Assembly: GCA_963205185.1 (NCBI GenBank)
Contig: CAUJHZ010000027.1
Span: forward strand, 1 to 57,924
Source of the DNA: Planctomycetota bacterium
GTDB lineage: Bacteria; Planctomycetota; Phycisphaerae; Phycisphaerales; UBA5793
DNA length: 57,924 bases
Direction of reading: 5' to 3'
Position 1 is the stretch's first letter. The number at the start of each line of letters is the position of its first letter. The position numbers and the translations under genes were made by a program. Shown piece by piece: positions 7,243 through 14,938 of this stretch. The notes beneath the pieces are model-generated. The model was not told the origin of the DNA, did no database searches, and saw only the letters and a program-made list of their open reading frames with translations.

Positions 7243-8448
7243 ATGAGAACGCTCATCAATCGAATCATCCTCATCGCCGTGGCGCTGGCCATCGTCGCCG
7301 CGATCGTGTGGGCCTTTCTTCCCCAGCCGGTGCCCGTCGACGTGGCCGAAGTGGTGCGCGGCCCGCTGGAAGTGACGGTCGAAGAAGACGGCCGCACGCG
7401 CATCCGCGACCGCTACGTGGTCTCGGCGCCGCTGACGGCCCAGTTGCAGCGCATCAGCCTCGATGCCGGCGATGAAGTGGTGGCGGGCCAGACCGAACTG
7501 GCCGTGCTCGAGCCGATGGATCCTTCGCTGCTCGATGCCCGCGCAGCCCTTGAGGCCGAGGCCCGCGTCCGCCGCGCGGAGGCGGCGCTCGACCGCACGG
7601 CCGCTGAACTTCAGGCCGCCACGGCGCGGCAGCAGTTCGCTGCGGTGGAACTCGACCGCGTCAAGACCGCCTTCAACCGGCAGGCCGCGAATCAGGTCGA
7701 ACTCGACGCCGCCCAGGTCGCCGATCGCACGGCCCGCGCCGATCTTGACGCCGCCACATTTGCGCGCAAGATCGCCGAATTCGAACTCGAACTCGCCCAG
7801 GCGGCACTGCTTCGCACCCGGCCCGCGGGCGAGGGCGAGAGCAGCAGCGAATATCTCGTCATCCGCTCGCCCATCACCGGTCGCGTACTGCGCGTCATCC
7901 AGGAAAGCGCCGCGGTCGTCAATCCCGGCTCACCGCTGATGGAGCTGGGCAACCCGGCCGATCTCGAAATCGCCGTCGATGTCCTTTCGACCGACGCGGT
8001 GCAGATCGAGCCGGGCGCGCCGGTGCACATCGAGCGCTGGGGAGGCGACGAGCCGCTGGGCGGGGTGGTGCGCCTCGTCGAGCCGCAGGCATTCACGAAG
8101 ATCTCCGCGCTGGGGGTCGAAGAGCAGCGCGTCTACGTCATCATCGACTTCACCGACCCGTTCGACAAGTGGCAGTCGCTCGGCGACGGCTACCGCATTG
8201 AAGCCGGCATCGTCACCTGGCGCGCTGACGACGTCATCAAGGCCCCGGCGGGCGCGCTCTTCCGCCGCGGCCAGCAGTGGGCCGTCTTCGCCGTGCGCGA
8301 TGGCAAAGCCGTGCTCCAGCCGGTCAGCGTCGGCCACCGCACAACGCTCGAAGTCGAGATCCTCGAAGGCCTCGGACCCGGCGAGGTCATCATCATCCAC
8401 CCCAGCGACGAAGTGAGCGAAGGCGCCGCCGTGAAGGCGCGCGAGTAG
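7243..8448 (+). CDS. Periplasmic adaptor (HlyD/RND membrane fusion protein)
   Basis: The 401-residue protein has an N-terminal membrane anchor (residues about 8-26), a first barrel-sandwich half (DRYVVSAPLTAQLQRI...AGDEV), a long alpha-helical hairpin rich in Ala/Glu/Gln (about 95-190), the second half of the lipoyl domain (VIRSPITGRVLRVIQES), and beta-barrel and proximal domains to the end. This is the architecture of HlyD/MacA-like adaptors that join an inner-membrane transporter to an outer-membrane channel. It closes the exporter operon. No outer-membrane factor gene is in view, so the exit duct must be encoded elsewhere. Confidence 0.88.
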   Translation: MRTLINRIILIAVALAIVAAIVWAFLPQPVPVDVAEVVRGPLEVTVEEDGRTRIRDRYVVSAPLTAQLQRISLDAGDEVVAGQTELAVLEPMDPSLLDARAALEAEARVRRAEAALDRTAAELQAATARQQFAAVELDRVKTAFNRQAANQVELDAAQVADRTARADLDAATFARKIAEFELELAQAALLRTRPAGEGESSSEYLVIRSPITGRVLRVIQESAAVVNPGSPLMELGNPADLEIAVDVLSTDAVQIEPGAPVHIERWGGDEPLGGVVRLVEPQAFTKISALGVEEQRVYVIIDFTDPFDKWQSLGDGYRIEAGIVTWRADDVIKAPAGALFRRGQQWAVFAVRDGKAVLQPVSVGHRTTLEVEILEGLGPGEVIIIHPSDEVSEGAAVKARE

Positions 8449-8465
8449 CACTTCCGAAGCCAAAT

Positions 8466-8499
8466 CCAAAAAGCAACGCGACCGCCATGGGCGGCCGCG
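8466..8499 (-). terminator. Terminator, minus strand, second in tandem
   Basis: On the minus strand CGCGGCCGCC-CAT-GGCGGTCGCG (8499-8477, 10 bp with one G-T pair) is followed by TTGCTTTTTGG. It is the farther of two terminator-like hairpins beyond the FG-GAP gene. It also lies just after the adaptor gene, but on the plus strand it lacks a T tract. Confidence 0.5.
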
Positions 8500-8510
8500 C
8501 GCGGGAGGAA

Positions 8511-8553
8511 AGAGAGAAGAAAGGCGCGACGGCCCCTTTCGAGGCCGCGCGCC
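8511..8553 (-). terminator. Terminator, minus strand, first in tandem
   Basis: On the minus strand GGCGCG/CGCGCC plus an inner GGCC/GGCC (8553-8523) form a GC-rich hairpin followed by the pyrimidine tract TTTCTTCTCTCT. It lies about 70 nt after the FG-GAP gene's stop. Confidence 0.5.
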
Positions 8554-8625
8554 AACCGAGTGAAGAATCCGTGGAAAGAGGCAGGCGGGTGTGTCGAACC
8601 ACGCAGCCCGCGTCTTTCCGTATCG

Positions 8626-10065
8626 TCACAGGCCGGCTACGTTGCTCGTGGTGCACGAGCCGCCCTGAATGAGTTGCAGGAATCCACCGCACGCCTGGTT
8701 GCCGGCATTGCCGGAGATTGAGCCGCTGCCGTTGCCAGTCGAGAAGACGCCCGGAGGAGTAACAATCTGAAGCTGGCTACCACTCAGGCCGAGCTGCGTG
8801 CCGGCGCACGGCTGACCGTTGGGAATGACGAAACTGCCTTGCGACGTCGCAAACAGCAGCGCCTGCTGCGCGTTGGGCGCAGCTCCCGACCAGCTGACGG
8901 TCACCTGCCCCGGGCACGTGCCGGTGAGGCTCAGCGTGTAGCCGCCGCCCGTGCAGGTCGTGTTCAGGTGCACGGTGATGTTGTTGCTGTCGCGGTTGCT
9001 CACGACGAGATCGGCCGAGCCGTTGCCGTCGAGATCGCCCGCTTCGGCCGACTCGGGATTGGCGCCACTGGCAAAGAGCGTCGAAGCGCCGAACGCGCCC
9101 GAGCCGTTGTTGAGCAGTACGCCGAAGTTTCCAGAACTCTCGTGCGTCGTGATGAGATCGAGCGAGCCGCTGCAATCGATGTCGGCGACGTTGACGTTGG
9201 ACGTGTCAAGCCCGCCGGTCGGGTAGTGCACGGGGCCGCTGAAAGCCATGCCCCCGCTGGCGAGGAACACTGTGGCGCTCTCGAAGTTGTCGCCGTTGGT
9301 CGCCGCGGCGATGTCATCGCGCCCGCTGCCGTTGAGATCGGCAGCGATGATGCCCTCGGGGCGGCGCTGGCCGCCGACGGAGAGGGTTCCGGCGGGACTG
9401 AATGAGCCGCTGCCGTTGTTGGCGAACAGCGAGATGCTGCGGTCGTCGTGGTTGGAGACGGCCAGGTCGTTGTCGCCATCGCCGTCGAAGTCGCCCAGTG
9501 CCGCGCCGCGCGGCTCGGCGCCGGCCGCCAGGGTCGTCACGGCGAACGAGCCGCTACCGTTATTGATCAGCACACTGGCGCTGTTGCTGTCGCGATTGGC
9601 CACGGCCAGGTCAGCGATGTTGTCTCCATTCAGGTCGGCCACGCTCAGGCCGCGCGGATTGGCTCCGACGGCGAACGAGCCGCTGACCGTGAACGAACCG
9701 GCGTTGTTAATGAGGATGGTGACGCGCCCGGTGTTCTGCAGCGCGACGGCCAGGTCCGCGTCCGTGTCGCCGTCGAAGTCGGCCGCGACGATCGAGCCGG
9801 CGCCGCTTCCACTCGGAAGTTGGATCGAAGCGCTCTGGTTGAGCGAGCCGTTGCCGCTGTTGAGCAGGATGATCACGCGATCGGGCGTGTCAACCGTCAC
9901 GGCCACGTCGAGCCCGCCGGCATTGTCGAAGTTGGCAATCGCAGAGTCGGCGGGCCGCGGGCCAACCGCATAAGGAACCGGGGCCTGGAAACTCACTTGC
10001 CCGAAAGCGCTGGCGCCCAGGAACAGGCTGGGGGCGAGCAAAAGGAATCGTCGTCGAAGTGTCAT
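8626..10065 (-). CDS. Secreted FG-GAP/VCBS-repeat beta-propeller protein with Cys-rich C-terminal module
   Basis: From the ATG at 10065, preceded by GAAAGGAGAGCC, the product has 479 residues. A signal peptide (LLLAPSLFLGASAFGQ) is followed by about six or seven repeats of the form ADFDGDGxxDLAVxNxxxxxxxVLxNNGSGSF, the calcium-binding FG-GAP/VCBS blade of extracellular propellers. The last ~105 residues are a separate module with four cysteines in the motifs CPG, PCAGTxLGL, ACGGFLQL and CTTSNVA; the same module ends the protein at 43079-45517. No PEP-CTERM or other known sorting signal is seen. Function is unknown; such propellers usually bind ligands or surfaces outside the cell. Confidence 0.82.
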   Translation of the reverse strand: MTLRRRFLLLAPSLFLGASAFGQVSFQAPVPYAVGPRPADSAIANFDNAGGLDVAVTVDTPDRVIILLNSGNGSLNQSASIQLPSGSGAGSIVAADFDGDTDADLAVALQNTGRVTILINNAGSFTVSGSFAVGANPRGLSVADLNGDNIADLAVANRDSNSASVLINNGSGSFAVTTLAAGAEPRGAALGDFDGDGDNDLAVSNHDDRSISLFANNGSGSFSPAGTLSVGGQRRPEGIIAADLNGSGRDDIAAATNGDNFESATVFLASGGMAFSGPVHYPTGGLDTSNVNVADIDCSGSLDLITTHESSGNFGVLLNNGSGAFGASTLFASGANPESAEAGDLDGNGSADLVVSNRDSNNITVHLNTTCTGGGYTLSLTGTCPGQVTVSWSGAAPNAQQALLFATSQGSFVIPNGQPCAGTQLGLSGSQLQIVTPPGVFSTGNGSGSISGNAGNQACGGFLQLIQGGSCTTSNVAGL

Positions 10066-10261
10066 GGTGGCTCTCCTTTCGAGGTCTCTCGAAATCGCGA
10101 TGAAGTCCGTCGTGTCCGGCGCCGAGGGGCGGCGCCGACCCAGGCCGGTGGATTGCACGTGCAGTCCTGACTGACCCAGCCTTAGTCGATGGAACGGCGG
10201 TTTGTGAAATGCCCGCCTGCGGCTTTCGCCGCAGGCGGGAGGAGGAGGAAGTGGTGTGGCG

Positions 10262-10687
10262 TTACTGAATCTGCACGAACGAGGCCGAGATGCCCTGCCC
10301 GCCCCGTCCGACGCGGATGACGTCGTCGGTGTTGATGCGCGGGCCGGTGGGGCGGCCGTCGGCGCCGGGCGTGACGCCGAAGATGTCCTTGCGGAACGTG
10401 CCGCGGCCGAAGCCATTGGTCACCATGGTGCCGACGACGCGGCCGTTGATGGTGATCTGCAGAGTCATGTTCTGCGGGGCGTTCTCGACCTGGACCTCGA
10501 GGGTCTGGTCAAGCAGGCCGTTCTCGGGCGACTCTTTGTACTTGGCCTTGAGGACGACCCCGTTCTGCGTGGCGTTGGCTTCCCAGATCTTGTCGTCGGG
10601 GTTCGCCTGGGCCGAAGCGGTGTTGAACGCCATGAGGGCAAGCACGAGAACCGAAAGCAGCGAGGTGATTTTGCGAGCGGAAAACAT
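10262..10687 (-). CDS. Small secreted protein, function unknown
   Basis: A 141-residue product with a clear signal peptide (MFSARKITSLLSVLVLALMAFNTASA) and a mature part of about 115 residues that is polar, Gly/Asn/Asp-rich, has no cysteine and looks beta-stranded (LEVQVENAPQNMTLQITING). AGGAGAG stands 6 nt before the ATG. The gene is notable for a consensus sigma-54 promoter upstream (10792-10809), implying activation by an enhancer-binding regulator. I do not recognise the family. Confidence 0.75.
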   Translation of the reverse strand: MFSARKITSLLSVLVLALMAFNTASAQANPDDKIWEANATQNGVVLKAKYKESPENGLLDQTLEVQVENAPQNMTLQITINGRVVGTMVTNGFGRGTFRKDIFGVTPGADGRPTGPRINTDDVIRVGRGGQGISASFVQIQ

Positions 10688-10791
10688 TGGAAACTCTCCT
10701 GAATTCACTGATGGTGTAGGTGTGGAACAGTTCAGACGATTGAGCACGAGGTGGTGAGTTGCAGGCTCACCGCTGCAGCGAAGGGCCCGAT

Positions 10792-10809
10792 ATGCAAGGC
10801 CCGTGCCAG
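10792..10809 (-). promoter_or_regulatory. Sigma-54 (RpoN) promoter, consensus match
   Basis: The minus strand reads CTGGCACGGGCCTTGCAT, which fits YTGGCACGRNNNTTGCW at every fixed position, with GG at -24 and GC at -12 in the correct 10-nt separation. Expected transcription start is near 10783, about 95 nt before the ATG at 10687. Sigma-54 promoters need an AAA+ activator; one is encoded at 13487-14938. Confidence 0.8.
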
Positions 10810-11090
10810 AATCGCGCCGCGGAGCGGCGATGCGCGCGGCAACAGGCGCGCCGATCCTCGCAAACAAGCACTAATACAGCGGTTTTAAGGGGTTCTTGAG
10901 CCCTTTCCAAGGCAGGAAAGAGACATGAAGACGGGCCCACCAGTCGCGCCGGTGACGGATCCGATCGCGTCCGCTGGCGACCGATTGGTGGTGTTCGGGC
11001 GTAAAACTTTGGCCAGTAGGTTTCCCGATGGAAAGGAATGCCCGTCGAGCAAACGGACGAAAATCGGGGAAGAAACCCTGATTAACTCTC

Positions 11091-11118
11091 TTGCAATGCC
11101 CCCGGTTTTCGATAACAT
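11091..11118 (+). promoter_or_regulatory. Candidate promoter of the prepilin-like gene
   Basis: TTGCAA (11091-11096), a 16-nt spacer and TAACAT (11113-11118) lie about 65 nt before the GTG start at 11183. A TTGACA at 11138-11143 is present too but has no -10 partner at a proper distance. Confidence 0.35.
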
Positions 11119-11182
11119 AGACGCTCGGGTGCAGCGGTTGACACTGCTGCCCGTTTGCGCGTGCCCATGTGGAAGCGAAGAA

Positions 11183-11971
11183 GTGAGAGACTCCTCCACA
11201 TTCCTGACCGCAGGCCGGTTCTCCAGCCGCGCTTTTACGCTGCTTGAGCTGCTGGTGACGATGTCGCTCGTCGCGATCCTCATTTCCCTGCTGGTGCCGG
11301 GCGTGCAGTCCGTCCGCGCTCGATCTCGCGCCTATGCGTGCCAGGTCAACCTGCGCAGCGTGTCATTTGATTTTGCGATCTTCGCCGACTCGTCGCTGCA
11401 CGGCAACCGAGGCGACGATACCGGCGCCACGTTCCGGCTCGAGACTTTCCAGGAATCGCAGTACGGCATCGATGAGTTCTGGCGGCGGCCCGGGTCGGTC
11501 TTCACCGGCGGCGTCGCCGACCTCGGCGTCATGGGCTGCGATGAAGTGCGCGGCGAGATCGTTCTCCGCTCCGATACACCCTGCCGCAGCGGAGCCGTGC
11601 AGCCGGCCCGAAACGTCTCTTATGCCTTCAACCTGCAACTGGACTCGCCGGAGCAGTTTATCGATGGGTTCTGGGTGGCGCGGCAAGTGCCGTTGACTGA
11701 CCGCATCCTCAACTCCCCCGTTGCGCGGCCCGACGAGATCCCGCTCCTGTGGGACATCGACGGCGCGGTCGCGTTTGAGAGAGGCATTACGCCGCACTAC
11801 TCCGCCGCGCCCAGCAAGCCCGGCCGGCCCTATGGCGACGGGCAGGAGTGGTTCCCCTCGCTGCGGCACGGCGGAAACGTCCAGATCGCCGCCCTCGATG
11901 GCTCGGTGCGCGCGACCGATTCGCCGCTGGAAGACAGTGACTGGCGCTGGGATTACCGGCCCGTTCACTGA
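11183..11971 (+). CDS. Prepilin-type (DUF1559-like) secreted protein
   Basis: The start is taken as GTG 11183 because GGAAG stands upstream at proper distance; an ATG at 11096 is the alternative. The 262-residue product carries a type IV prepilin leader, SSRA|FTLLELLVTMSLVAIL, cut before Phe with Glu at position +5, then a helix (VQSVRARSRAYACQVNLRSV). The C-terminal half has RHGGNVQIAALDGSVRA, matching the H-x-G-x-x-N...F-x-D-G-S ending of Planctomycetota DUF1559 pseudopilins. It is likely processed by a prepilin peptidase and assembled in a secretion pseudopilus or surface structure. The -1 residue is Ala rather than the usual Gly. Confidence 0.8.
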   Translation: MRDSSTFLTAGRFSSRAFTLLELLVTMSLVAILISLLVPGVQSVRARSRAYACQVNLRSVSFDFAIFADSSLHGNRGDDTGATFRLETFQESQYGIDEFWRRPGSVFTGGVADLGVMGCDEVRGEIVLRSDTPCRSGAVQPARNVSYAFNLQLDSPEQFIDGFWVARQVPLTDRILNSPVARPDEIPLLWDIDGAVAFERGITPHYSAAPSKPGRPYGDGQEWFPSLRHGGNVQIAALDGSVRATDSPLEDSDWRWDYRPVH

Positions 11972-12002
11972 GCCGTGCTTCCGAGACGCACCGGCGGCTG
12001 AC

Positions 12003-12008
12003 TACACT
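12003..12008 (+). promoter_or_regulatory. Candidate -10 box (TACACT) of the sensor kinase operon
   Basis: TACACT ends 8 nt before the proposed TTG start at 12017 and there is no Shine-Dalgarno. Leaderless translation from TTG would be unusual, so either the start or the promoter could be misplaced. Confidence 0.3.
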
Positions 12009-12016
12009 GTCGTGCT

Positions 12017-13477
12017 TTGAAACTGCTGCAGAAGTTCGCATTGCTGCTTTCACTGCTCGGACTCAGCGTGGTGCTGAGCCTCGGATTTGCCGCGTGGAGC
12101 GTGCAGACCGTCAGCGAGGAGGTCAGCAGCGCCTACAGCGACCTCACCTTCGTCCTCGATCAGCTCGACCGCATCAAGCAGGCGTTCGAGCACGACCTGG
12201 CCGCGATCAACCAGGCCAACGACGGTGGGTCGGCGCTGGTCGAGCGCATCCCGCTCGACACCCAGATCGATCCGGCGGTCGAGGCGCTGCAGGCGACGCC
12301 CGGCTTTCGCCGCCGCGTTGGAGAGAGCACTTCGACGCTCATGATGACGCTGGTCAGCCGGTGCAAGAGTCTTATGGGAGAGTATCAGGACGCGACACTT
12401 GCCGCCGGGCCGTTGCCGAGGGACCATCCCGTGCGCGCCGCGACGCAGGAGCAGTTCGAAGCCACGCACGCGCTCATCGAGCGCGTGCAGGCCCAGTTGC
12501 TGCGCGACGTCGAGATTTCGCTGGTCTACGGCCGCGACCTGCGCGCCATGCTGCTGCGCATCATCGCGGCGTCGCTGGCGTTTTCGGTGCTCGTGGCGCT
12601 GCTGGCGCTGATCCTCCTGCGGCGGTGGGTGCTGGCGCCCATCACCAGTCTGCGGAAGGCGACCGGCGAACTGGCGGCTGGAAACCTGGGCTACCGGCTG
12701 GAGGTGCGCACGGCCGACGAGTTCGGGCAGTTGTCCGGCGAAGTCAACCACATGGCCGAGATGGTCGTCGCCGCCCAGCAGCGGCTGGTCGAACGCGAGC
12801 GGCTTGCGGCCGTCGGTGAACTCGTGCGCCGGCTCGCCCACAACCTGCGCAACCCGCTCGCGGGAATCCGTGGCCTCGCCGAACTGACTCTGGACGAACT
12901 GCCGGCGGACTCGGAGCTGGCCGAGAACCAGACGCGGATCGTCAGTGCCGTGGACCGCTTCGAGAAGTGGCTCGCCGAACTGCTGCGCTCGACCAGCCCC
13001 ATGAAACTGCAGCGCGAGACGATCGCCTCGGGCGAACTGTTCGAGAGCCTGCGCGCCTCACACGCCCCGATGGCCCGGTCGAAGAGGATTGCCCTTGAGT
13101 TTGTTGATGCGGGCCTGCCGCCGTCGTTTCGCGCCGACGCGGCTCACATCGAGCATGCGCTGGTCGCAATCGTCAGCAACGCGATTGAAGCAGCGCCCGA
13201 AGGGGGCAAGGTGCGCGTGACGGCCGGGGTTGAGGAATCGGCCCAGGGGGCGATGGTGTCCATATGCGTGGATGATTCAGGCCCGGGGGTGGCGCCGGAG
13301 GCGTTGGGGCGGATTTTTGTGCCTCACTTCACCACCAAGAAGCACGGGACTGGCATCGGCCTTGCAGTAGCGCACAATGTCATTGCCGCCCACGGGGGGC
13401 GAATCCGCGTCGAACGCTCTGCAGACCTCGGCGGAGCCGCTTTTATCGTGACCTTCCCCGTGGCAGGCGGCGCTTAG
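12017..13477 (+). CDS. Membrane sensor histidine kinase (NtrB-like)
   Basis: The 486-residue protein starts at TTG (MKLLQKFALLLSLLGLSVVL); no ATG or GTG fits better. It has a first membrane helix (7-28), a periplasmic helical sensor region (about 30-180), a second helix (about 183-205), a HAMP domain (RRWVLAPITSLRKATGEL..., 206-258), a HisKA dimerisation segment with the phospho-acceptor His275 in RLAHNLRNPLAGI, and an HATPase domain with N box IVSNAIEAAPEGG, G1 DDSGPG and G2 GTGIGLAVA. It should phosphorylate the response regulator that starts 10 nt after its stop. The signal is unknown; the sensor region is helical rather than PAS-like. Confidence 0.88.
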   Translation: MKLLQKFALLLSLLGLSVVLSLGFAAWSVQTVSEEVSSAYSDLTFVLDQLDRIKQAFEHDLAAINQANDGGSALVERIPLDTQIDPAVEALQATPGFRRRVGESTSTLMMTLVSRCKSLMGEYQDATLAAGPLPRDHPVRAATQEQFEATHALIERVQAQLLRDVEISLVYGRDLRAMLLRIIAASLAFSVLVALLALILLRRWVLAPITSLRKATGELAAGNLGYRLEVRTADEFGQLSGEVNHMAEMVVAAQQRLVERERLAAVGELVRRLAHNLRNPLAGIRGLAELTLDELPADSELAENQTRIVSAVDRFEKWLAELLRSTSPMKLQRETIASGELFESLRASHAPMARSKRIALEFVDAGLPPSFRADAAHIEHALVAIVSNAIEAAPEGGKVRVTAGVEESAQGAMVSICVDDSGPGVAPEALGRIFVPHFTTKKHGTGIGLAVAHNVIAAHGGRIRVERSADLGGAAFIVTFPVAGGA

Positions 13478-13486
13478 GAGCCCGAA

Positions 13487-14938
13487 GTGGCCAAAATTCT
13501 CGTCATCGAAGACGAAGAGAACCTGCGGTACTCGATCAAACGCACCCTGGCCAAGGCCGGGCACGCGGTGTTTGATGCCGATCAGGTGGCGCCTGCTCTG
13601 GAAATCGCCAGCGCACAGGAGCCCGAAGTGGTGATCACGGACCTCAATTTGCGCGGCGGCGACGATGGCCTGGAGATTGTCAAGCGGCTGCGGGCCGAGG
13701 GGCAGAGCGCCGCCGTAGTCGTGATCACCGCGTACGGTTCGGTGGAGACGGCCGTCGAAGCGATCAAACAGGGCGCCGATGAGTTTCTTCAGAAGCCGCT
13801 CTCGATGGAGGAACTCAAGGTCGTCGTCGGGCGCGTCCTCGAGAATCGCAAGGTGCGAAGCCGCCTCGACCTCTACGAGCGCATCGAGCGCTCAAGCCGC
13901 GGTGAAAAAGAAATGCTCGGCGCCAGCCCGGCGTGGCGCAAAACGGTCGAACTCGCTCAGCGCCTGGCCCAGTTGCCGGTCAAATCCGGGACCGAACCGA
14001 CGACCATCCTGCTGCTGGGCGAGACGGGCGTGGGCAAGGGCATGCTGGCGCGGTTCATCCACGAATCCTCGGCCGAGGCGAACGAGCCCTTCGTGCACGT
14101 CAATTGTTCGGCGCTGCCCGCCAATCTCATCGAGGGTGAACTCTTCGGCCACGAGAAAGGCGCCTTCACCGACGCGCGAGAGTCGCGCCAGGGACTCTTC
14201 GAACTGGCCGACGGCGGAACCATCTTTCTTGATGAAATCGGCGACATGCCCATCGAACTGCAGAGCAAACTGCTCATCGTCGTCGAGCAGGGCACCTTCC
14301 GCCGCGTCGGCGGGTCGACGGAGCGGCGCGTGAACATGCGCATCCTCGCCGCGACCAACCATGATCTGAAAGAACGCGCCGAGCGCGACGAGTTTCGCAG
14401 AGATCTGTTCTACCGGCTGAGCGGGCTGACGGTGCCGATCCCCGCCCTGCGCGATCGGCCGGGCGACGCGCTGCTCATTGCCGAATCGCTGCTGGCCGCT
14501 GCGGCTCGCAAGTTTCACCGGGATCGTCTGCACTTCACCGCCGAGACGAAGCGCGCCATCGAAGCGCACAACTGGCCCGGCAACGTGCGCGAACTGGCCA
14601 ACGCCATTCAGCGCGCCGCGCTGCTGGCCGAAGGCGACGCCGTGCAGCCGCACGACCTGGCGCTGGGCAGCACCAGGATTCCATCCGCTGCGCCCGGCGG
14701 CGCCGGCAGCGCCGCCCCGGCCCCGGCCGCCAGCATCGATGGTCTGACATTTGACTTCGATCACGGTTCGTTCACCGCCGAAGCCGTCGAAGAGCGGCTC
14801 ATCCGTGAAGCCCTGCGCCACGCGCGCGGCAATGTCTCGCGCGCGGCCAAACTGCTGGACATGAATCGAAGTTCGCTGCGCTATCGCATCGAGCGCTACA
14901 AGCTCGATGAGTTCATTCAGGAAGTGTCGACGACATGA
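13487..14938 (+). CDS. Sigma-54-dependent response regulator (NtrC family)
   Basis: A GTG start with AGGAG 6 nt upstream gives 483 residues. The receiver domain (1-120) has the phospho-acceptor Asp52 in VITDLNLRGG. The AAA+ domain (about 145-385) has Walker A GETGVGKG (178-185), the sigma-54 contact loop GAFTDA (225-230; the common form is GAFTGA), Walker B GGTIFLDEIGD and the arginine-finger region. The C-terminal Fis-type helix-turn-helix includes NVSRAAKLLDMNRSSLRYRI. It should activate sigma-54 promoters, and the consensus site at 10792-10809 is the only clear one seen in this window. Its stop overlaps the next gene by 4 nt (ATGA). Confidence 0.9.
   Translation: MAKILVIEDEENLRYSIKRTLAKAGHAVFDADQVAPALEIASAQEPEVVITDLNLRGGDDGLEIVKRLRAEGQSAAVVVITAYGSVETAVEAIKQGADEFLQKPLSMEELKVVVGRVLENRKVRSRLDLYERIERSSRGEKEMLGASPAWRKTVELAQRLAQLPVKSGTEPTTILLLGETGVGKGMLARFIHESSAEANEPFVHVNCSALPANLIEGELFGHEKGAFTDARESRQGLFELADGGTIFLDEIGDMPIELQSKLLIVVEQGTFRRVGGSTERRVNMRILAATNHDLKERAERDEFRRDLFYRLSGLTVPIPALRDRPGDALLIAESLLAAAARKFHRDRLHFTAETKRAIEAHNWPGNVRELANAIQRAALLAEGDAVQPHDLALGSTRIPSAAPGGAGSAAPAPAASIDGLTFDFDHGSFTAEAVEERLIREALRHARGNVSRAAKLLDMNRSSLRYRIERYKLDEFIQEVSTT

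Larger units (their letters stand above)
10688..11182. other. Divergent regulatory region
   Basis: Between the small secreted protein and the prepilin-like gene, 495 nt carry a minus-strand sigma-54 promoter, an imperfect inverted repeat ATCGCGCCGC-GGA-GCGGCGAT at 10811-10831 just upstream of it, and a plus-strand promoter candidate near 11091. An open frame continuing upstream of the prepilin gene from 10925 shows no recognisable protein features. Confidence 0.5.

Noticed and set aside
10085-10200. Sigma-54 promoter before the FG-GAP gene
   Set aside because: A GG and GC pair occurs, but the separation is 9 nt instead of 10 and the flanks do not match.
11138-11143. TTGACA as -35 of the prepilin gene
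   Set aside because: No -10-like hexamer occurs 15-19 nt downstream; the box at 11113 with TTGCAA upstream is the better candidate.
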